DNA from: Paucibacter sp. KBW04 | GTDB lineage: Bacteria > Pseudomonadota > Gammaproteobacteria > Burkholderiales > Burkholderiaceae_C | Length of the DNA: 64,000 bases | NCBI RefSeq assembly: GCF_003852425.1 | Contig: NZ_QAJN01000021.1 | Location: 62,001 to 126,000 of the forward strand | Direction of reading: 5' to 3' | Part shown: positions 8,142 to 16,210 of the stretch, piece by piece | Layout: each line of letters begins with the position of its first letter | Numbering within the stretch: the stretch's first letter is position 1 | Notes under the pieces: model-generated | The model's database searches: none | The model's input: only the letters and a program-made list of their open reading frames with translations | Told to the model about the DNA's origin: nothing | Position numbers and translations under genes: made by a program

Positions 8142-10237
8142 GGCATGTCGTTGTTGCTGCTGCTTTCCTTGGGGCCGATCTGCTTGCCCAGGCGATAGCG
8201 CAGGCTGCTGGCGTTGGCGCTGTTGTCGCCCAGCAAGGGCGCGTAGATGCTGGCATTGGTCAGCACTTTTTTGACGTAGTCGCGAGTCTCGGTGAAGGGG
8301 ATGTTCTCCACCCAGATGGCGGCGTCCAGCGTGGCGCCTTCGCGCCAGCGCCGTGGCCGTCCAGGCCCGGCGTTATAGGCCGCGGCGGCCATGGCCATGG
8401 AGCCGCCAAAATCATCCAGCACCAGCTTCAGATAGGCGGTGCCGATCTTGATATTGAAGTCGCGGTCCGTCATCAGCTCGGGCCGGAAGTCCTGGCCTAT
8501 CTTCTTGGCCGTCCAGCGCGCCGTGGCCGGCATCACCTGCATCAGGCCGGAGGCACCGACATGGGAGCGAGCGTCCATCACAAAGCGCGACTCCTGGCGG
8601 ATCAGGCCGAAGACGTAGGCGGGGTCGATGCCGGCCTCTTTGGACTTGGCCAGCAGCTCACGGGCATGGGGCGCCGGATAGCGTTGGCTCAGGTCAAACT
8701 CGCCCCGGGCGCGCTCGCTGGTGTTGATGCAGCGGTCCCAGATCTCGCGCTCGCAAGCCTCTTGCGCGGCGGCGCGCAGGCTGCGGTCGTTCAGGCCGCG
8801 CAGGCTGAAATTCCATTCGCGCACGCCCTCGTTGCGCAAGCCGCTGCCAATCAGCAGCAGGGCGCGGTTCAGGCCGGCATGGCTTTGGGCCTGGCCGCGC
8901 TCGGCCGGGCTGAGTGGGCTGGGCGCTGCGGGCAGGGCGGGCTCCTCGCCCAAGTCTTCGGCGGCCAGGCGGCCGTAAAAAGTCCAGGGCGAGGCGATGG
9001 CTTGCAAGAGGCCGCGGGCTTCTGCGCGCAAGGGCTCACCCACGGCGCCCTCGGCGGCGGTGGCCAGCAAGGCGCGGGCGCGCCAGTACTGCCAGCTCGG
9101 GTCGCGTTGCTCGGCCGGGCTCATTAGCTCCATGCTTTTGAGCGCCTGGAACCAGCGCCCGCTGCGCAAGGCCGCGCGGGTGGACCAGGCCAGGGTGTCG
9201 TCGCTCCAGCTCAAGCCTTGCTTGTTTTTCTCCGCCAACTTGAGGGCGCGCTCGAAGTAGTCGGCCGCATCGGGGTTGAGCTTGAGCGCGGCCTGGCGGC
9301 CGATCTGCGCCCAGGCCCAGGCGTCCAGTTCGGCGGGCAGCTCGCGCTGCCAGCGGCTGCTCATCAAATCGGCCGCCACGGCGGGGTCGTTCGCGGCGAT
9401 GCGCATCAGGGCCAAGGTGGCCAGCTCGGTGTGGGTGCGCGTGCCACCCTTGGCCTTGCGGGCGATGTAGCGGGCCGGATTGTCTTGAATCTCGATCAAG
9501 GCCAGCTCCACCGGCTTGCCCAGCAGGGCCGCGGCTTGCTTGGCGGCACGCGGTTTGCCCGCCTCCACCGCCAGGCGCAGCTTGAGCCAGACATAGTCGC
9601 TGCTCAGCAGCTTGGCCTCAAACAGGGTGCTGGCGAGCAGATTGCAGCCATCGTCGCCGTCACGTTGGGCCAACCAAGCGCTGCGGGCGGCGTCCAACAC
9701 CTTGCGGCCGGCCAGGTGCTCGGTCAGCAGGCCGTAGCAGGCAACCTCGCGGTCGTCGCGCATCTGAAAACGGGGGTAGTCGGCGGCAAAGTTCTGCCAG
9801 TCGCGCCGTTTGCCCAACTCCAGCAGCCAGTCATTGCGCAGGCGATCTTCCACATAGCTGCCGGGCCAGCGGCTGTAAAAGGCCTCCAGCTCGGGCTGGC
9901 TGGCCTCGCTCAGGCGCAGGCCTAGTTGCCAGTAGTCCATCCAGGGGGCCAGGGGGTGGGCTTGCTCGATGGCGGCGCTGGCGGCGGCAGTGGCGCGTTT
10001 CTTATCCTTGAGGCGCAGGGCCTCCTGGGCTTCGATCAAGAGGGGGTCAGGTCTTGCCGGGGTGTTTGCGCTGCTCACCGTACCGCTGAACGTGCCATTT
10101 ACGGCCGCGGGTTTGCCGCTGGTTTGGGCCTGGCACATCGGCAGGCTGCCCAGGCTCAAACTCAAGGAAAGTGCCAACACCAGGGCGGCGGGTTTCAGGG
10201 CTTTGCGCAGCCAGGGGCGTGATTCATATACTGCCAA
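8138..10237 (-). CDS. soluble lytic murein transglycosylase (Slt family), TTG start
   Basis: A 699-residue periplasmic enzyme that cleaves MurNAc-GlcNAc bonds to 1,6-anhydro products. It has a long alpha-superhelical region (about 60-500) and a C-terminal lysozyme-like SLT domain with the catalytic glutamate in LIRQESRF, then GASGLMQVMPATA and AAYNAGPGR. No ATG precedes the signal peptide. A TTG at 10237, 8 nt after GAGG, gives MAVYESRPWLRK followed by a hydrophobic stretch ending in CQAQ, so I chose it. The frame stays open 633 nt further upstream, but only as the antisense of the cyclo-ligase gene. Its stop overlaps the start of the epimerase gene. Confidence 0.92.
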   Translation of the reverse strand: MAVYESRPWLRKALKPAALVLALSLSLSLGSLPMCQAQTSGKPAAVNGTFSGTVSSANTPARPDPLLIEAQEALRLKDKKRATAAASAAIEQAHPLAPWMDYWQLGLRLSEASQPELEAFYSRWPGSYVEDRLRNDWLLELGKRRDWQNFAADYPRFQMRDDREVACYGLLTEHLAGRKVLDAARSAWLAQRDGDDGCNLLASTLFEAKLLSSDYVWLKLRLAVEAGKPRAAKQAAALLGKPVELALIEIQDNPARYIARKAKGGTRTHTELATLALMRIAANDPAVAADLMSSRWQRELPAELDAWAWAQIGRQAALKLNPDAADYFERALKLAEKNKQGLSWSDDTLAWSTRAALRSGRWFQALKSMELMSPAEQRDPSWQYWRARALLATAAEGAVGEPLRAEARGLLQAIASPWTFYGRLAAEDLGEEPALPAAPSPLSPAERGQAQSHAGLNRALLLIGSGLRNEGVREWNFSLRGLNDRSLRAAAQEACEREIWDRCINTSERARGEFDLSQRYPAPHARELLAKSKEAGIDPAYVFGLIRQESRFVMDARSHVGASGLMQVMPATARWTAKKIGQDFRPELMTDRDFNIKIGTAYLKLVLDDFGGSMAMAAAAYNAGPGRPRRWREGATLDAAIWVENIPFTETRDYVKKVLTNASIYAPLLGDNSANASSLRYRLGKQIGPKESSSNNDMP

Positions 10238-10261
10238 AACTCGTTCCTCAAAGGTCAAACC

Positions 10262-10921
10262 GTGCCAACTCTTCTGCCAAATTCCCGCCCCGAACTGCGC
10301 GCCCAACTGCTGGCCGATCGCGCCGCCTGGTTGGCCACGCCCGCATCGCATGCGGCTGCCGCCGGTCTGGGGGCGCGCTTGCAGCAATTGCTGGCTCAAA
10401 TCGAGCCGCAATGCCTGGGGCTTTACTGGCCGCTTGAGGGGGAATTTAACGCAGCCGAGGCCTTGGCGGGCAGGGCATTGTCGGAAGACCATGCGCTGAG
10501 CGCCCCGCTGGCGCTGGAGGCCGATGAAGACGAGGGTTTGGATGGTGAGGACGCCGATGAGGACAGGGCGCCCCGCGCCCCTGTGGTTTGGGCCCTGCCC
10601 TATGCCTTCAAATCGCCCCGTCGCATGGACTACCGGCGCTGGGACGGCGGCGCGCCCGGCTTGACGGATGAATGCGGCATCGCCAGCAGCAGCGGCGCGC
10701 CCCTCGTGCCCGATGTGGTGCTGGTGCCTTGTGTGGGTTTCACCCGCGAGGGCTATCGCCTGGGCTATGGCGGCGGCTATTTTGACCGCTGGCTGGCGGC
10801 GCACCCCGGCGTCACCAGCATAGGCCTGGCCTGGTCCATCAGCGAGACGCATTTCCCCGTCGAGGCCCACGATCAGGCGCTGACCCTGATCCTGACGGAA
10901 AAAGAAGCCATCATGCCCTGA
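10262..10921 (+). CDS. 5-formyltetrahydrofolate cyclo-ligase (copy 1)
   Basis: A 219-residue cytosolic enzyme that converts 5-formyl-THF to 5,10-methenyl-THF with ATP. The C-terminal motif GYRLGYGGGYFDRWLA is the family nucleotide/folate site, and VPDVVLVPCVGF precedes it. A strongly acidic insert at about residues 82-102 (runs of Glu/Asp) is unusual for the family. Translation starts at a GTG only 24 bp from the divergent transglycosylase start, so the promoters of the two genes must overlap each other or the coding sequences. A shorter paralogue lies at 28606. Confidence 0.9.
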   Translation: MPTLLPNSRPELRAQLLADRAAWLATPASHAAAAGLGARLQQLLAQIEPQCLGLYWPLEGEFNAAEALAGRALSEDHALSAPLALEADEDEGLDGEDADEDRAPRAPVVWALPYAFKSPRRMDYRRWDGGAPGLTDECGIASSSGAPLVPDVVLVPCVGFTREGYRLGYGGGYFDRWLAAHPGVTSIGLAWSISETHFPVEAHDQALTLILTEKEAIMP

Positions 10922-10970
10922 GGGTAGGAAAGCTAGGTCATTGCTTCAGCAAAACTGGTGGTCAGGGCTC

Positions 10971-10992
10971 GGCCCATTGCTGGGCCTTGGCT
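10971..10992 (+). terminator. terminator-like hairpin after the cyclo-ligase gene
   Basis: GGCCCA (10971-10976) and TGGGCC (10981-10986) form a perfect 6-bp stem with a TTGC loop, followed by the moderately T-rich TTGGCTT. It sits 50 bp after the stop and before the mannose isomerase gene. Weak T-tract. Confidence 0.5.
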
Positions 10993-11027
10993 TCTAATGA
11001 CGGATTGACTCCAAGTTCAACGCCGCC

Positions 11028-12257
11028 ATGACGCGCTCCAATCTTTTCCCTAACTTTCGCGACCCTCAGGTGCTGGACGCCCATGTGCGCCACACCCTGG
11101 ACTTCTATCACCCGCGCGCCATCGATGCCAGCGGCGGCTTTTTTCATTTCTTCCGCGATGACGGCACGGTGTATGACGCCCACACCCGCCATCTGGTCAG
11201 CAGCACCCGCTTTGTTTTCAATTACGCCATGGCCTGGCGGCGCTTCGGTCACCCTGAGCATCAAGTCGCCCTGCGCCATGGCCTGAAGTTCTTGCGTGAG
11301 CAACACCGCCAGGCCGACACCGGCGGCTACTGGTGGTGCCTGAACTGGCAGGACGGCAAGGCCAGCCCTCTGGAAGCCGACAACCACTGCTACGGCCTGG
11401 CCTTTGTGATGCTGGCCTATGCCCATGCGCTGATGGCTGGCGAGGAGGAGGCGCGGACCTGGCTGGCCGAGACCTGGCATCTGATGGAGGCGCGCTTCTG
11501 GGAGCCCGAGGCCGGTCTCTACGCCGATGTGGCCAGCGCGGACTGGTCGGTGCTCGACCCCTATCGCGGCCAGAACGCCAATATGCATGCTTGCGAGGCC
11601 TTGTTGGCGGCGTTTGAAGCCACCGGAGAAACGCGTTATCTGCTGCGCGCCGAGACCCTGGCGCGCAATATCACCCTGCGTCAGGCGGCCTTGGCGAATG
11701 ACTTGATCTGGGAGCATTACCGCAGCGACTGGCAGGTGGACTGGGACTACAACCGTGAAGACAAGACGAATATCTTCCGCCCCTGGGGCTATCAGCCCGG
11801 CCATCTGACCGAGTGGGCCAAGCTGCTTTTGATTTTGGAGCGCCACGGCGCACATCTGGCGCACGGGAAAGACTGGTTGCTGCCGCGCGCGCGCCAGCTC
11901 TTTGACATCGCCGTGGCCCGGGCCTGGGATGCCAAGCATGGCGGCCTGGTCTACGGTTTTGCGCCCGATGGCACGGTCTGCGACAGCGATAAGTACTTCT
12001 GGGTGCAGGCCGAGAGCCTGGCCACCGCCGGCCTGCTGGCCTTGCGCACCGGCGAAGATGGTTACTGGGACTGGTATCAGCGCCTGTGGGACTACAGCTG
12101 GTCGCATATGGTGGACCATCGCTATGGCGCCTGGTACCGCATCCTCAAGGCCGATAACAGCGCTTACAGCGATGAGAAGAGCCCGGCGGGCAAGACCGAC
12201 TATCACACCATGGGCGCTTGCTACGAGCTGATCCATGCCTTGGAGCGCCAGGCATGA
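11028..12257 (+). CDS. AGE-family epimerase/isomerase, probable D-mannose isomerase
   Basis: A 409-residue protein of the N-acylglucosamine 2-epimerase superfamily with an (alpha/alpha)6 barrel. Family marks are DAHTRHLVSSTRF near residue 60, the central GQNANMHACEALLAA, EHYRSDWQVDWDYN, FRPWGYQPGHLTEWAKLLL and DKYFWVQAES, which contain the conserved active-site His and Arg residues. Members interconvert mannose and fructose (or sulfoquinovose), or epimerise GlcNAc or cellobiose. The 4-bp ATGA overlap with a fructokinase gene makes mannose-to-fructose the best fit, followed by phosphorylation. The GH92 mannosidase at 23203 would supply mannose. The exact sugar is inferred from context. Confidence 0.87.
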   Translation: MTRSNLFPNFRDPQVLDAHVRHTLDFYHPRAIDASGGFFHFFRDDGTVYDAHTRHLVSSTRFVFNYAMAWRRFGHPEHQVALRHGLKFLREQHRQADTGGYWWCLNWQDGKASPLEADNHCYGLAFVMLAYAHALMAGEEEARTWLAETWHLMEARFWEPEAGLYADVASADWSVLDPYRGQNANMHACEALLAAFEATGETRYLLRAETLARNITLRQAALANDLIWEHYRSDWQVDWDYNREDKTNIFRPWGYQPGHLTEWAKLLLILERHGAHLAHGKDWLLPRARQLFDIAVARAWDAKHGGLVYGFAPDGTVCDSDKYFWVQAESLATAGLLALRTGEDGYWDWYQRLWDYSWSHMVDHRYGAWYRILKADNSAYSDEKSPAGKTDYHTMGACYELIHALERQA

Positions 12258-13189
12258 CGAGCGCCAAGCCACTGCCCCAAGTCTTGTCTTTTGGCGAGGC
12301 CCTGACCGATCTGATTCGCAGCGGCCCGCAGAGCTGGACCTCGCTCTGCGGCGGTGCGCCCTGGAATGTGGCGGCCGCCCTGGCCGCCCTGGGTCTGCCC
12401 AGCGCCTTCGGTGGTGCCATCAGCTCCTGCGTGTTTGGTCAGGCCCTGTGGCAGGCCAGTGCGGCGGCGGGCCTGGACCTGCGTTTTTTGCAGCAGCAGC
12501 CGCCCGAGCGCCCGCCCTTGCTGGCGGTGGTGCATGAGCTGAGCCCGCCGCAGTACTTCTTCATCGGCGAGGGCGCGGCCGATTTGTTCTTCGCACCCGC
12601 GGCCCTGCCCAAGGGCTGGCGTGAGGCGGCGCGCTGGGCGCATTTCGGTGGCATCAGCCTGGTGCGAGAACCACTGGCGCAGCGCCTGCTGACCCTGGCG
12701 GGCGAACTCAAGGAACAAGGCGTCCGCATCAGTTACGACCCGAACTTCCGCCTGCTGATGGACAGCCGCTACGACGGGACGCTGGAGCGCATGAGCCGCC
12801 TGGCCGATGTGATCAAGGTCTCGGACGAAGACCTCTGTGGCCTGTTCCGTTGCAGCAGCCCCGATGTTGGCCTGGCCCAGCTGCAGGCCTGGAATCCGCA
12901 AGCCTTGTTGATGCTGACCCGTGGGGCCGAGGGTGCTGAACTTTTTCATTCAGAAGGCTCTTGCCGCTTGCGACCGCCAGCGCTCAAGGTGGTGGACACC
13001 GTGGGCGCGGGCGATGCCTCCATGGCCGGCCTGCTCTACAGCCTGATCAGCGCACCTGAGGCCGAACCTGCGCGGCATCTGCGCTGGGCCGTGGCGGCCG
13101 CCTCCGCCGCTTGCGAACAAGCCGGTGCTTGCCGACCCACGATAGCGCAGATCGAGGCCATGCTGGAGCGCTTGAAGGCCTCGCCATGA
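12254..13189 (+). CDS. PfkB-family carbohydrate kinase, probable fructokinase
   Basis: A 311-residue ribokinase-fold kinase. It shows LSFGEALTDLI at the N-terminus, the sugar-binding CGGAPWNVAAALAALG, and the catalytic/anion-hole signature DTVGAGDASMAGLL with its catalytic Asp. The start ATG overlaps the stop of the isomerase gene (ATGA), giving coupled expression. The likely reaction is fructose + ATP to fructose-6-phosphate, completing mannose entry into glycolysis. 2-keto-3-deoxygluconate or another ketose cannot be excluded by sequence alone. Confidence 0.87.
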   Translation: MTSAKPLPQVLSFGEALTDLIRSGPQSWTSLCGGAPWNVAAALAALGLPSAFGGAISSCVFGQALWQASAAAGLDLRFLQQQPPERPPLLAVVHELSPPQYFFIGEGAADLFFAPAALPKGWREAARWAHFGGISLVREPLAQRLLTLAGELKEQGVRISYDPNFRLLMDSRYDGTLERMSRLADVIKVSDEDLCGLFRCSSPDVGLAQLQAWNPQALLMLTRGAEGAELFHSEGSCRLRPPALKVVDTVGAGDASMAGLLYSLISAPEAEPARHLRWAVAAASAACEQAGACRPTIAQIEAMLERLKASP

Positions 13190-13683
13190 TCCAGATCCAG
13201 CGTTTCCAGCCCTCGCATGGCCCTGCCGTCACCGCCCTGGTGCTGCAAATCCTGAACGAGGAATTCAGCATTCCTGTGCAGGCCGAGCACATGCCCGATC
13301 TGCTGGACGTGCCGGGTTTTTATCAACAGGGCGGTGGCGGTTTTTGGGTCGCGCTTGACGAGGGCGGCGAGCTGCTGGCCTGCCTGGGCTTGCGCGATCT
13401 GGGCGGGGGCCAAGCTGCTTTGCGCAAGATGTATGTGAGGGCCTCGCACCGCGGCCCTCAGCACGGCCTGGCCCAGCGCCTCTTGCAGACCTTGCTGGGC
13501 TGCGCCCAGGCGGCCGAACTGCGCGAGATCTTTCTCGGCACGACCGAGCAGTTCGCTGCGGCCTGCCGCTTCTACGAGGCCCAGGGTTTTGAGGCCTTGT
13601 CTGAAAGCGCCTTGCCGCCAAGCTTCCCGCGCTTGGCGCCGGAGACACGTTTTTACCGCCTAGCCCTGCCGCCCAAGGCTTAG
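13186..13683 (+). CDS. GNAT-family N-acetyltransferase
   Basis: A 165-residue GNAT-fold protein. Strand beta4 (LACLGLRDLGGG) leads into LRKMYVRASHRGPQHGLAQRLL, which corresponds to the acetyl-CoA pyrophosphate-binding motif A. AACRFYEAQGFEAL is the usual C-terminal GNAT element. The ATG overlaps the fructokinase stop by 4 bp, so it is the third gene of a coupled operon. The acceptor is unknown. Its place behind sugar genes hints at a small-molecule amine, but that is weak evidence. Confidence 0.85.
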   Translation: MIQIQRFQPSHGPAVTALVLQILNEEFSIPVQAEHMPDLLDVPGFYQQGGGGFWVALDEGGELLACLGLRDLGGGQAALRKMYVRASHRGPQHGLAQRLLQTLLGCAQAAELREIFLGTTEQFAAACRFYEAQGFEALSESALPPSFPRLAPETRFYRLALPPKA

Positions 13684-13722
13684 GCCTGAGCTTGATCTGG
13701 ATTAAAGCCTGAGCGGCATGAA

Positions 13723-13750
13723 CTCCTACGATGCTCAGCTGCTGTAGGAG
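13723..13750 (+). promoter_or_regulatory. hairpin that masks the Shine-Dalgarno of the hemerythrin gene
   Basis: CTCCTAC (13723-13729) pairs perfectly with GTAGGAG (13744-13750) across a 14-nt loop. The 3' arm contains the Shine-Dalgarno TAGGAG, whose ATG is at 13758. When folded, ribosome access would be blocked, as in RNA thermometers or translational riboregulators. The arrangement is visible in the sequence; regulation is inferred. Confidence 0.5.
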
Positions 13751-13757
13751 AAATCTC

Positions 13758-14279
13758 ATGAGCCGTGTCAACGAGGGTGAGAAGTTTGCTGCCTTGGACG
13801 AGTGCCATCGCCAGATGCAGCAGCATTTGGAGCAGCTGCGGCATCTGATGCTGGGCATGCAGTCTGCCGGCCTGGACGAGGTCGCGCGGGCCCAGGCGGC
13901 GGAGATTGAAAAATTCTTCTCCGGCGCCTCGCGCCAGCACCATGCCGAGGAGGAGCGCAGTGTCTTCCCCGAACTGCTCAACAGCGATCAGCCCGAGCTG
14001 GTCTCGGCTGTGCGCAGCCTGCAGCAGGACCATGGCTGGATCGAAGAGAACTGGCTGGAATTGGGCCCGCGCCTGCGTGCCCTGGCCACCGGCTCCGCCT
14101 GGGTGGACGAAACCGAGTTCCTCAACTACGCCCAGGTTTTTATGGACCTGGTGAGCGAGCACCTGGCCTTGGAGGAGAGCCTGATCTACCCCGAGTCCAA
14201 GGCCCGCTGGGCGCAAGCGCTGCAAGCGCGCGAGCATCGCCGCGCCCAGGCCGGGCTGGCGGGTTTGGTCAGGCCTTGA
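13758..14279 (+). CDS. hemerythrin HHE domain protein
   Basis: A 173-residue four-helix-bundle protein with the spaced histidines and acidic residues of a di-iron hemerythrin-like domain: ECHRQMQQHLEQL, RQHHAEEERSVFPEL, QQDHGWIEENW and SEHLALEESLIYP. Such domains bind O2 or NO, or protect and repair iron centres; the exact role is not determinable here. The ATG follows TAGGAGAAATCTC, a strong Shine-Dalgarno that lies in a hairpin arm. The gene is separated from the coupled sugar operon by 74 bp, and its stop abuts the stop of the convergent binding-protein gene with no spacer. Confidence 0.88.
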   Translation: MSRVNEGEKFAALDECHRQMQQHLEQLRHLMLGMQSAGLDEVARAQAAEIEKFFSGASRQHHAEEERSVFPELLNSDQPELVSAVRSLQQDHGWIEENWLELGPRLRALATGSAWVDETEFLNYAQVFMDLVSEHLALEESLIYPESKARWAQALQAREHRRAQAGLAGLVRP

Positions 14280-16109
14280 TCAGAGCTTGGCCGGCTGCGG
14301 ATCGAGGTCCACAAACTGCCACCAGTCGCCCCAGAACAGCGGGCGGCGGTAGCCATGCACCCAGGCCTGGGCCACGTCGTTGCTGAACAGATGGGCGACG
14401 ATTTTGTAGGGCGCATAGGCCACGGCCAGGCGCTTGGCCTCGCGGAATACGGCCTCGCGTTCGGGGCCGTCGGGCAGGGCCTCCAGGCGTTGGTAAAGCG
14501 CGTCCAGCTGCGGCAGCGAAAAGCGTGAGACGTTTTGCGAGCCGGCTTGCGGGCCGTTGTAGCGGGCCAGGGCGGCCAGGCCGTCGGGCACATCGGATTG
14601 CACGGCAAAGCCCCAGACCATCAGCTTGCCGGCCCGGGCCGATTTCAGATGCTCGGGGAATTTGGCGGTATTGAACTTCACCCGCAGACCCAGGCGCTGC
14701 AGATTGATGCGCCAGAGCTCATCGCTTTGCCGTGCGGCCTGGTCCGGCGTGGTGGCGATCTCGATGCTCAGGCTTTCGCCGCCGGGCTGCAGGCGGTAGC
14801 CCTCGGCGTCGCGCTCGCCCCAGCCGTAGGCGTCCAGCAAGGCATTGGCGCGCACCGGGTCGAACTCGCCCATCTCGCTCTTGAAGGCCGGGTCATAGCC
14901 GCTGGTGTGCGGCACGATAGGGCTTTGCGCGGGGATGCCCTGGCCGCGTCGCACCAGAGCGATATTGCGGCGCACGTCGTAGCCCAGCGAGATGGCGCGG
15001 CGCAGGGCGATGCGCTCGGGCGCGAGGCCGCCCACCACCGGGTGCGTCATGCCGAAGTAAATCAGCGAGCAATCGGCATTGAGTTGGCGGAACAGCTGCA
15101 CGCCGCGTTTGGCCAAAAACGGCGCCAGCTGACCATGCGGCACGGCCTGGCTGATGAAGGGCGCGGGCACGCCGTCGCCGGGCGCGGCGAGGACGTCCAA
15201 CTGGCCGTTCAAGAAGGACAGCCAGCGCGGCTGGTCTTCCTCGATGATGGCGATCTCCACCCGGTCCACCATGGGCAGCAAGCGGTCTTTGAAGCGCTTG
15301 GCGATGGCCTGGCCCTCGGCGTCGTCGGCGGCCGGGCTGGCGTCATAACGCCGCTCTCGGTAGACCGGGTTGCGCTCCAGCACGATGCTGGAGCTGCGCC
15401 GCCACTGCGCCAGGCGGTAGGGGCCGGTGCCCACCGGGTGGGCGTCCACATCGCGGCCATAGGCCTCCACCACCTCGCGCGCCAGGGCGCCGAAGATATC
15501 GCTGCTGGCCAGGCGCTCGATCAGGCGCGGGCGCGGCTCGGCCAGGCGGATCTGCAAGGTGTAGCGGTCCAGGGCGCGCAGGCCGGGGATGTCTTGCTCG
15601 TAGTCCAGACCTCGGCCGGTCTTGAGGGCCTGCTCGCGCAGCTCGTTCAAGCCGAGCATATTGGCTGTTAGCAAGAAGGGCAGCATGGGCGACATATTCG
15701 CCGGGTCCACGATGCGCTTGAAGCTGTAGACATAGTCCGCCGCCACCAACTCGCGCGGCTTGCCCTTGAAGGCCGCATCGGGCGCGAACAAGATGCCTGG
15801 CCGCAGGCGGATGGTGAAGGTTTTGAAGTCGGCGCTGACCTCGGGCAAGGCGGCCGCCGTCAGGGGCTTGACCAGCACCGGCCGGGCCAGGTGATCGAAG
15901 CAGTACAGGGCCTCGAAGATATGGCCGGTGACGGCGCGCGAATAGCCGTCGGAGATGCGCGCGGGGTCGAAGCCCGTCTCGGCCGCTTTGAAGGCCAGGC
16001 GCAGAGTCTTCTGGCCGTTTGCGGCCTGGCTGAGCGAGGGGGCGGCGAGCAGAGGCAGGCCGAGACCGGCACCCAGAATTTGGCGGCGACGCAGGGAAGT
16101 CGGGATCAT
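14280..16109 (-). CDS. extracellular solute-binding protein family 5 (peptide/oligopeptide ABC type)
   Basis: A 609-residue periplasmic binding protein of the DppA/OppA class. The N-terminus MIPTSLRRRQILGAGLG with a hydrophobic stretch ending SLSQAANG looks like a Tat-type signal (paired Arg in RRRQIL). Class features are RISDGYSRAVTGHIFEAL, the VPHTSGYDP region, and the C-terminal LPQLDALYQRLEALPDGPERE. No permease or ATPase genes are adjacent, so it is an orphan binding protein or works with a transporter encoded elsewhere. It lies behind the basic-secretory-protein peptidase gene on the same strand, which suggests uptake of peptides released outside the cell. Confidence 0.9.
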   Translation of the reverse strand: MIPTSLRRRQILGAGLGLPLLAAPSLSQAANGQKTLRLAFKAAETGFDPARISDGYSRAVTGHIFEALYCFDHLARPVLVKPLTAAALPEVSADFKTFTIRLRPGILFAPDAAFKGKPRELVAADYVYSFKRIVDPANMSPMLPFLLTANMLGLNELREQALKTGRGLDYEQDIPGLRALDRYTLQIRLAEPRPRLIERLASSDIFGALAREVVEAYGRDVDAHPVGTGPYRLAQWRRSSSIVLERNPVYRERRYDASPAADDAEGQAIAKRFKDRLLPMVDRVEIAIIEEDQPRWLSFLNGQLDVLAAPGDGVPAPFISQAVPHGQLAPFLAKRGVQLFRQLNADCSLIYFGMTHPVVGGLAPERIALRRAISLGYDVRRNIALVRRGQGIPAQSPIVPHTSGYDPAFKSEMGEFDPVRANALLDAYGWGERDAEGYRLQPGGESLSIEIATTPDQAARQSDELWRINLQRLGLRVKFNTAKFPEHLKSARAGKLMVWGFAVQSDVPDGLAALARYNGPQAGSQNVSRFSLPQLDALYQRLEALPDGPEREAVFREAKRLAVAYAPYKIVAHLFSNDVAQAWVHGYRRPLFWGDWWQFVDLDPQPAKL

Positions 16110-16140
16110 TGCTGCTGTTCTCTAGAAAACGCAAAAGGAC

Positions 16141-16160
16141 ACGCTGCAGATGCGCAGCGT
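16141..16160 (-). terminator. terminator-like hairpin between the peptidase and binding-protein genes
   Basis: ACGCTGC (16141-16147) and GCAGCGT (16154-16160) form a 7-bp stem. On the minus strand it is followed by GTCCTTTTGCGTTTT, a T-rich tail. It sits just after the peptidase gene and 31 bp before the binding-protein start, so the two may be only partly co-transcribed. Confidence 0.5.
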
Positions 16161-16175
16161 GCCCCGTGTTGGCCC

Positions 16176-16197
16176 GCGCCCGAGCCTGCTCGGGCGC
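16176..16197. repeat. 9-bp inverted repeat after the secreted peptidase gene
   Basis: GCGCCCGAG and CTCGGGCGC surround a CCTG loop, 13 bp after the peptidase stop. There is no T-run directly behind it. It could stabilise the 3' end of the peptidase message or assist the neighbouring terminator-like hairpin. Confidence 0.5.
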
Positions 16198-16210
16198 GCC
16201 GTGCCACAGA

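Noticed and set aside
10238-10870. 210-codon N-terminal extension of the transglycosylase frame
   Set aside because: It is antisense to the cyclo-ligase gene and lies ahead of a clear signal peptide with its own Shine-Dalgarno and TTG start.
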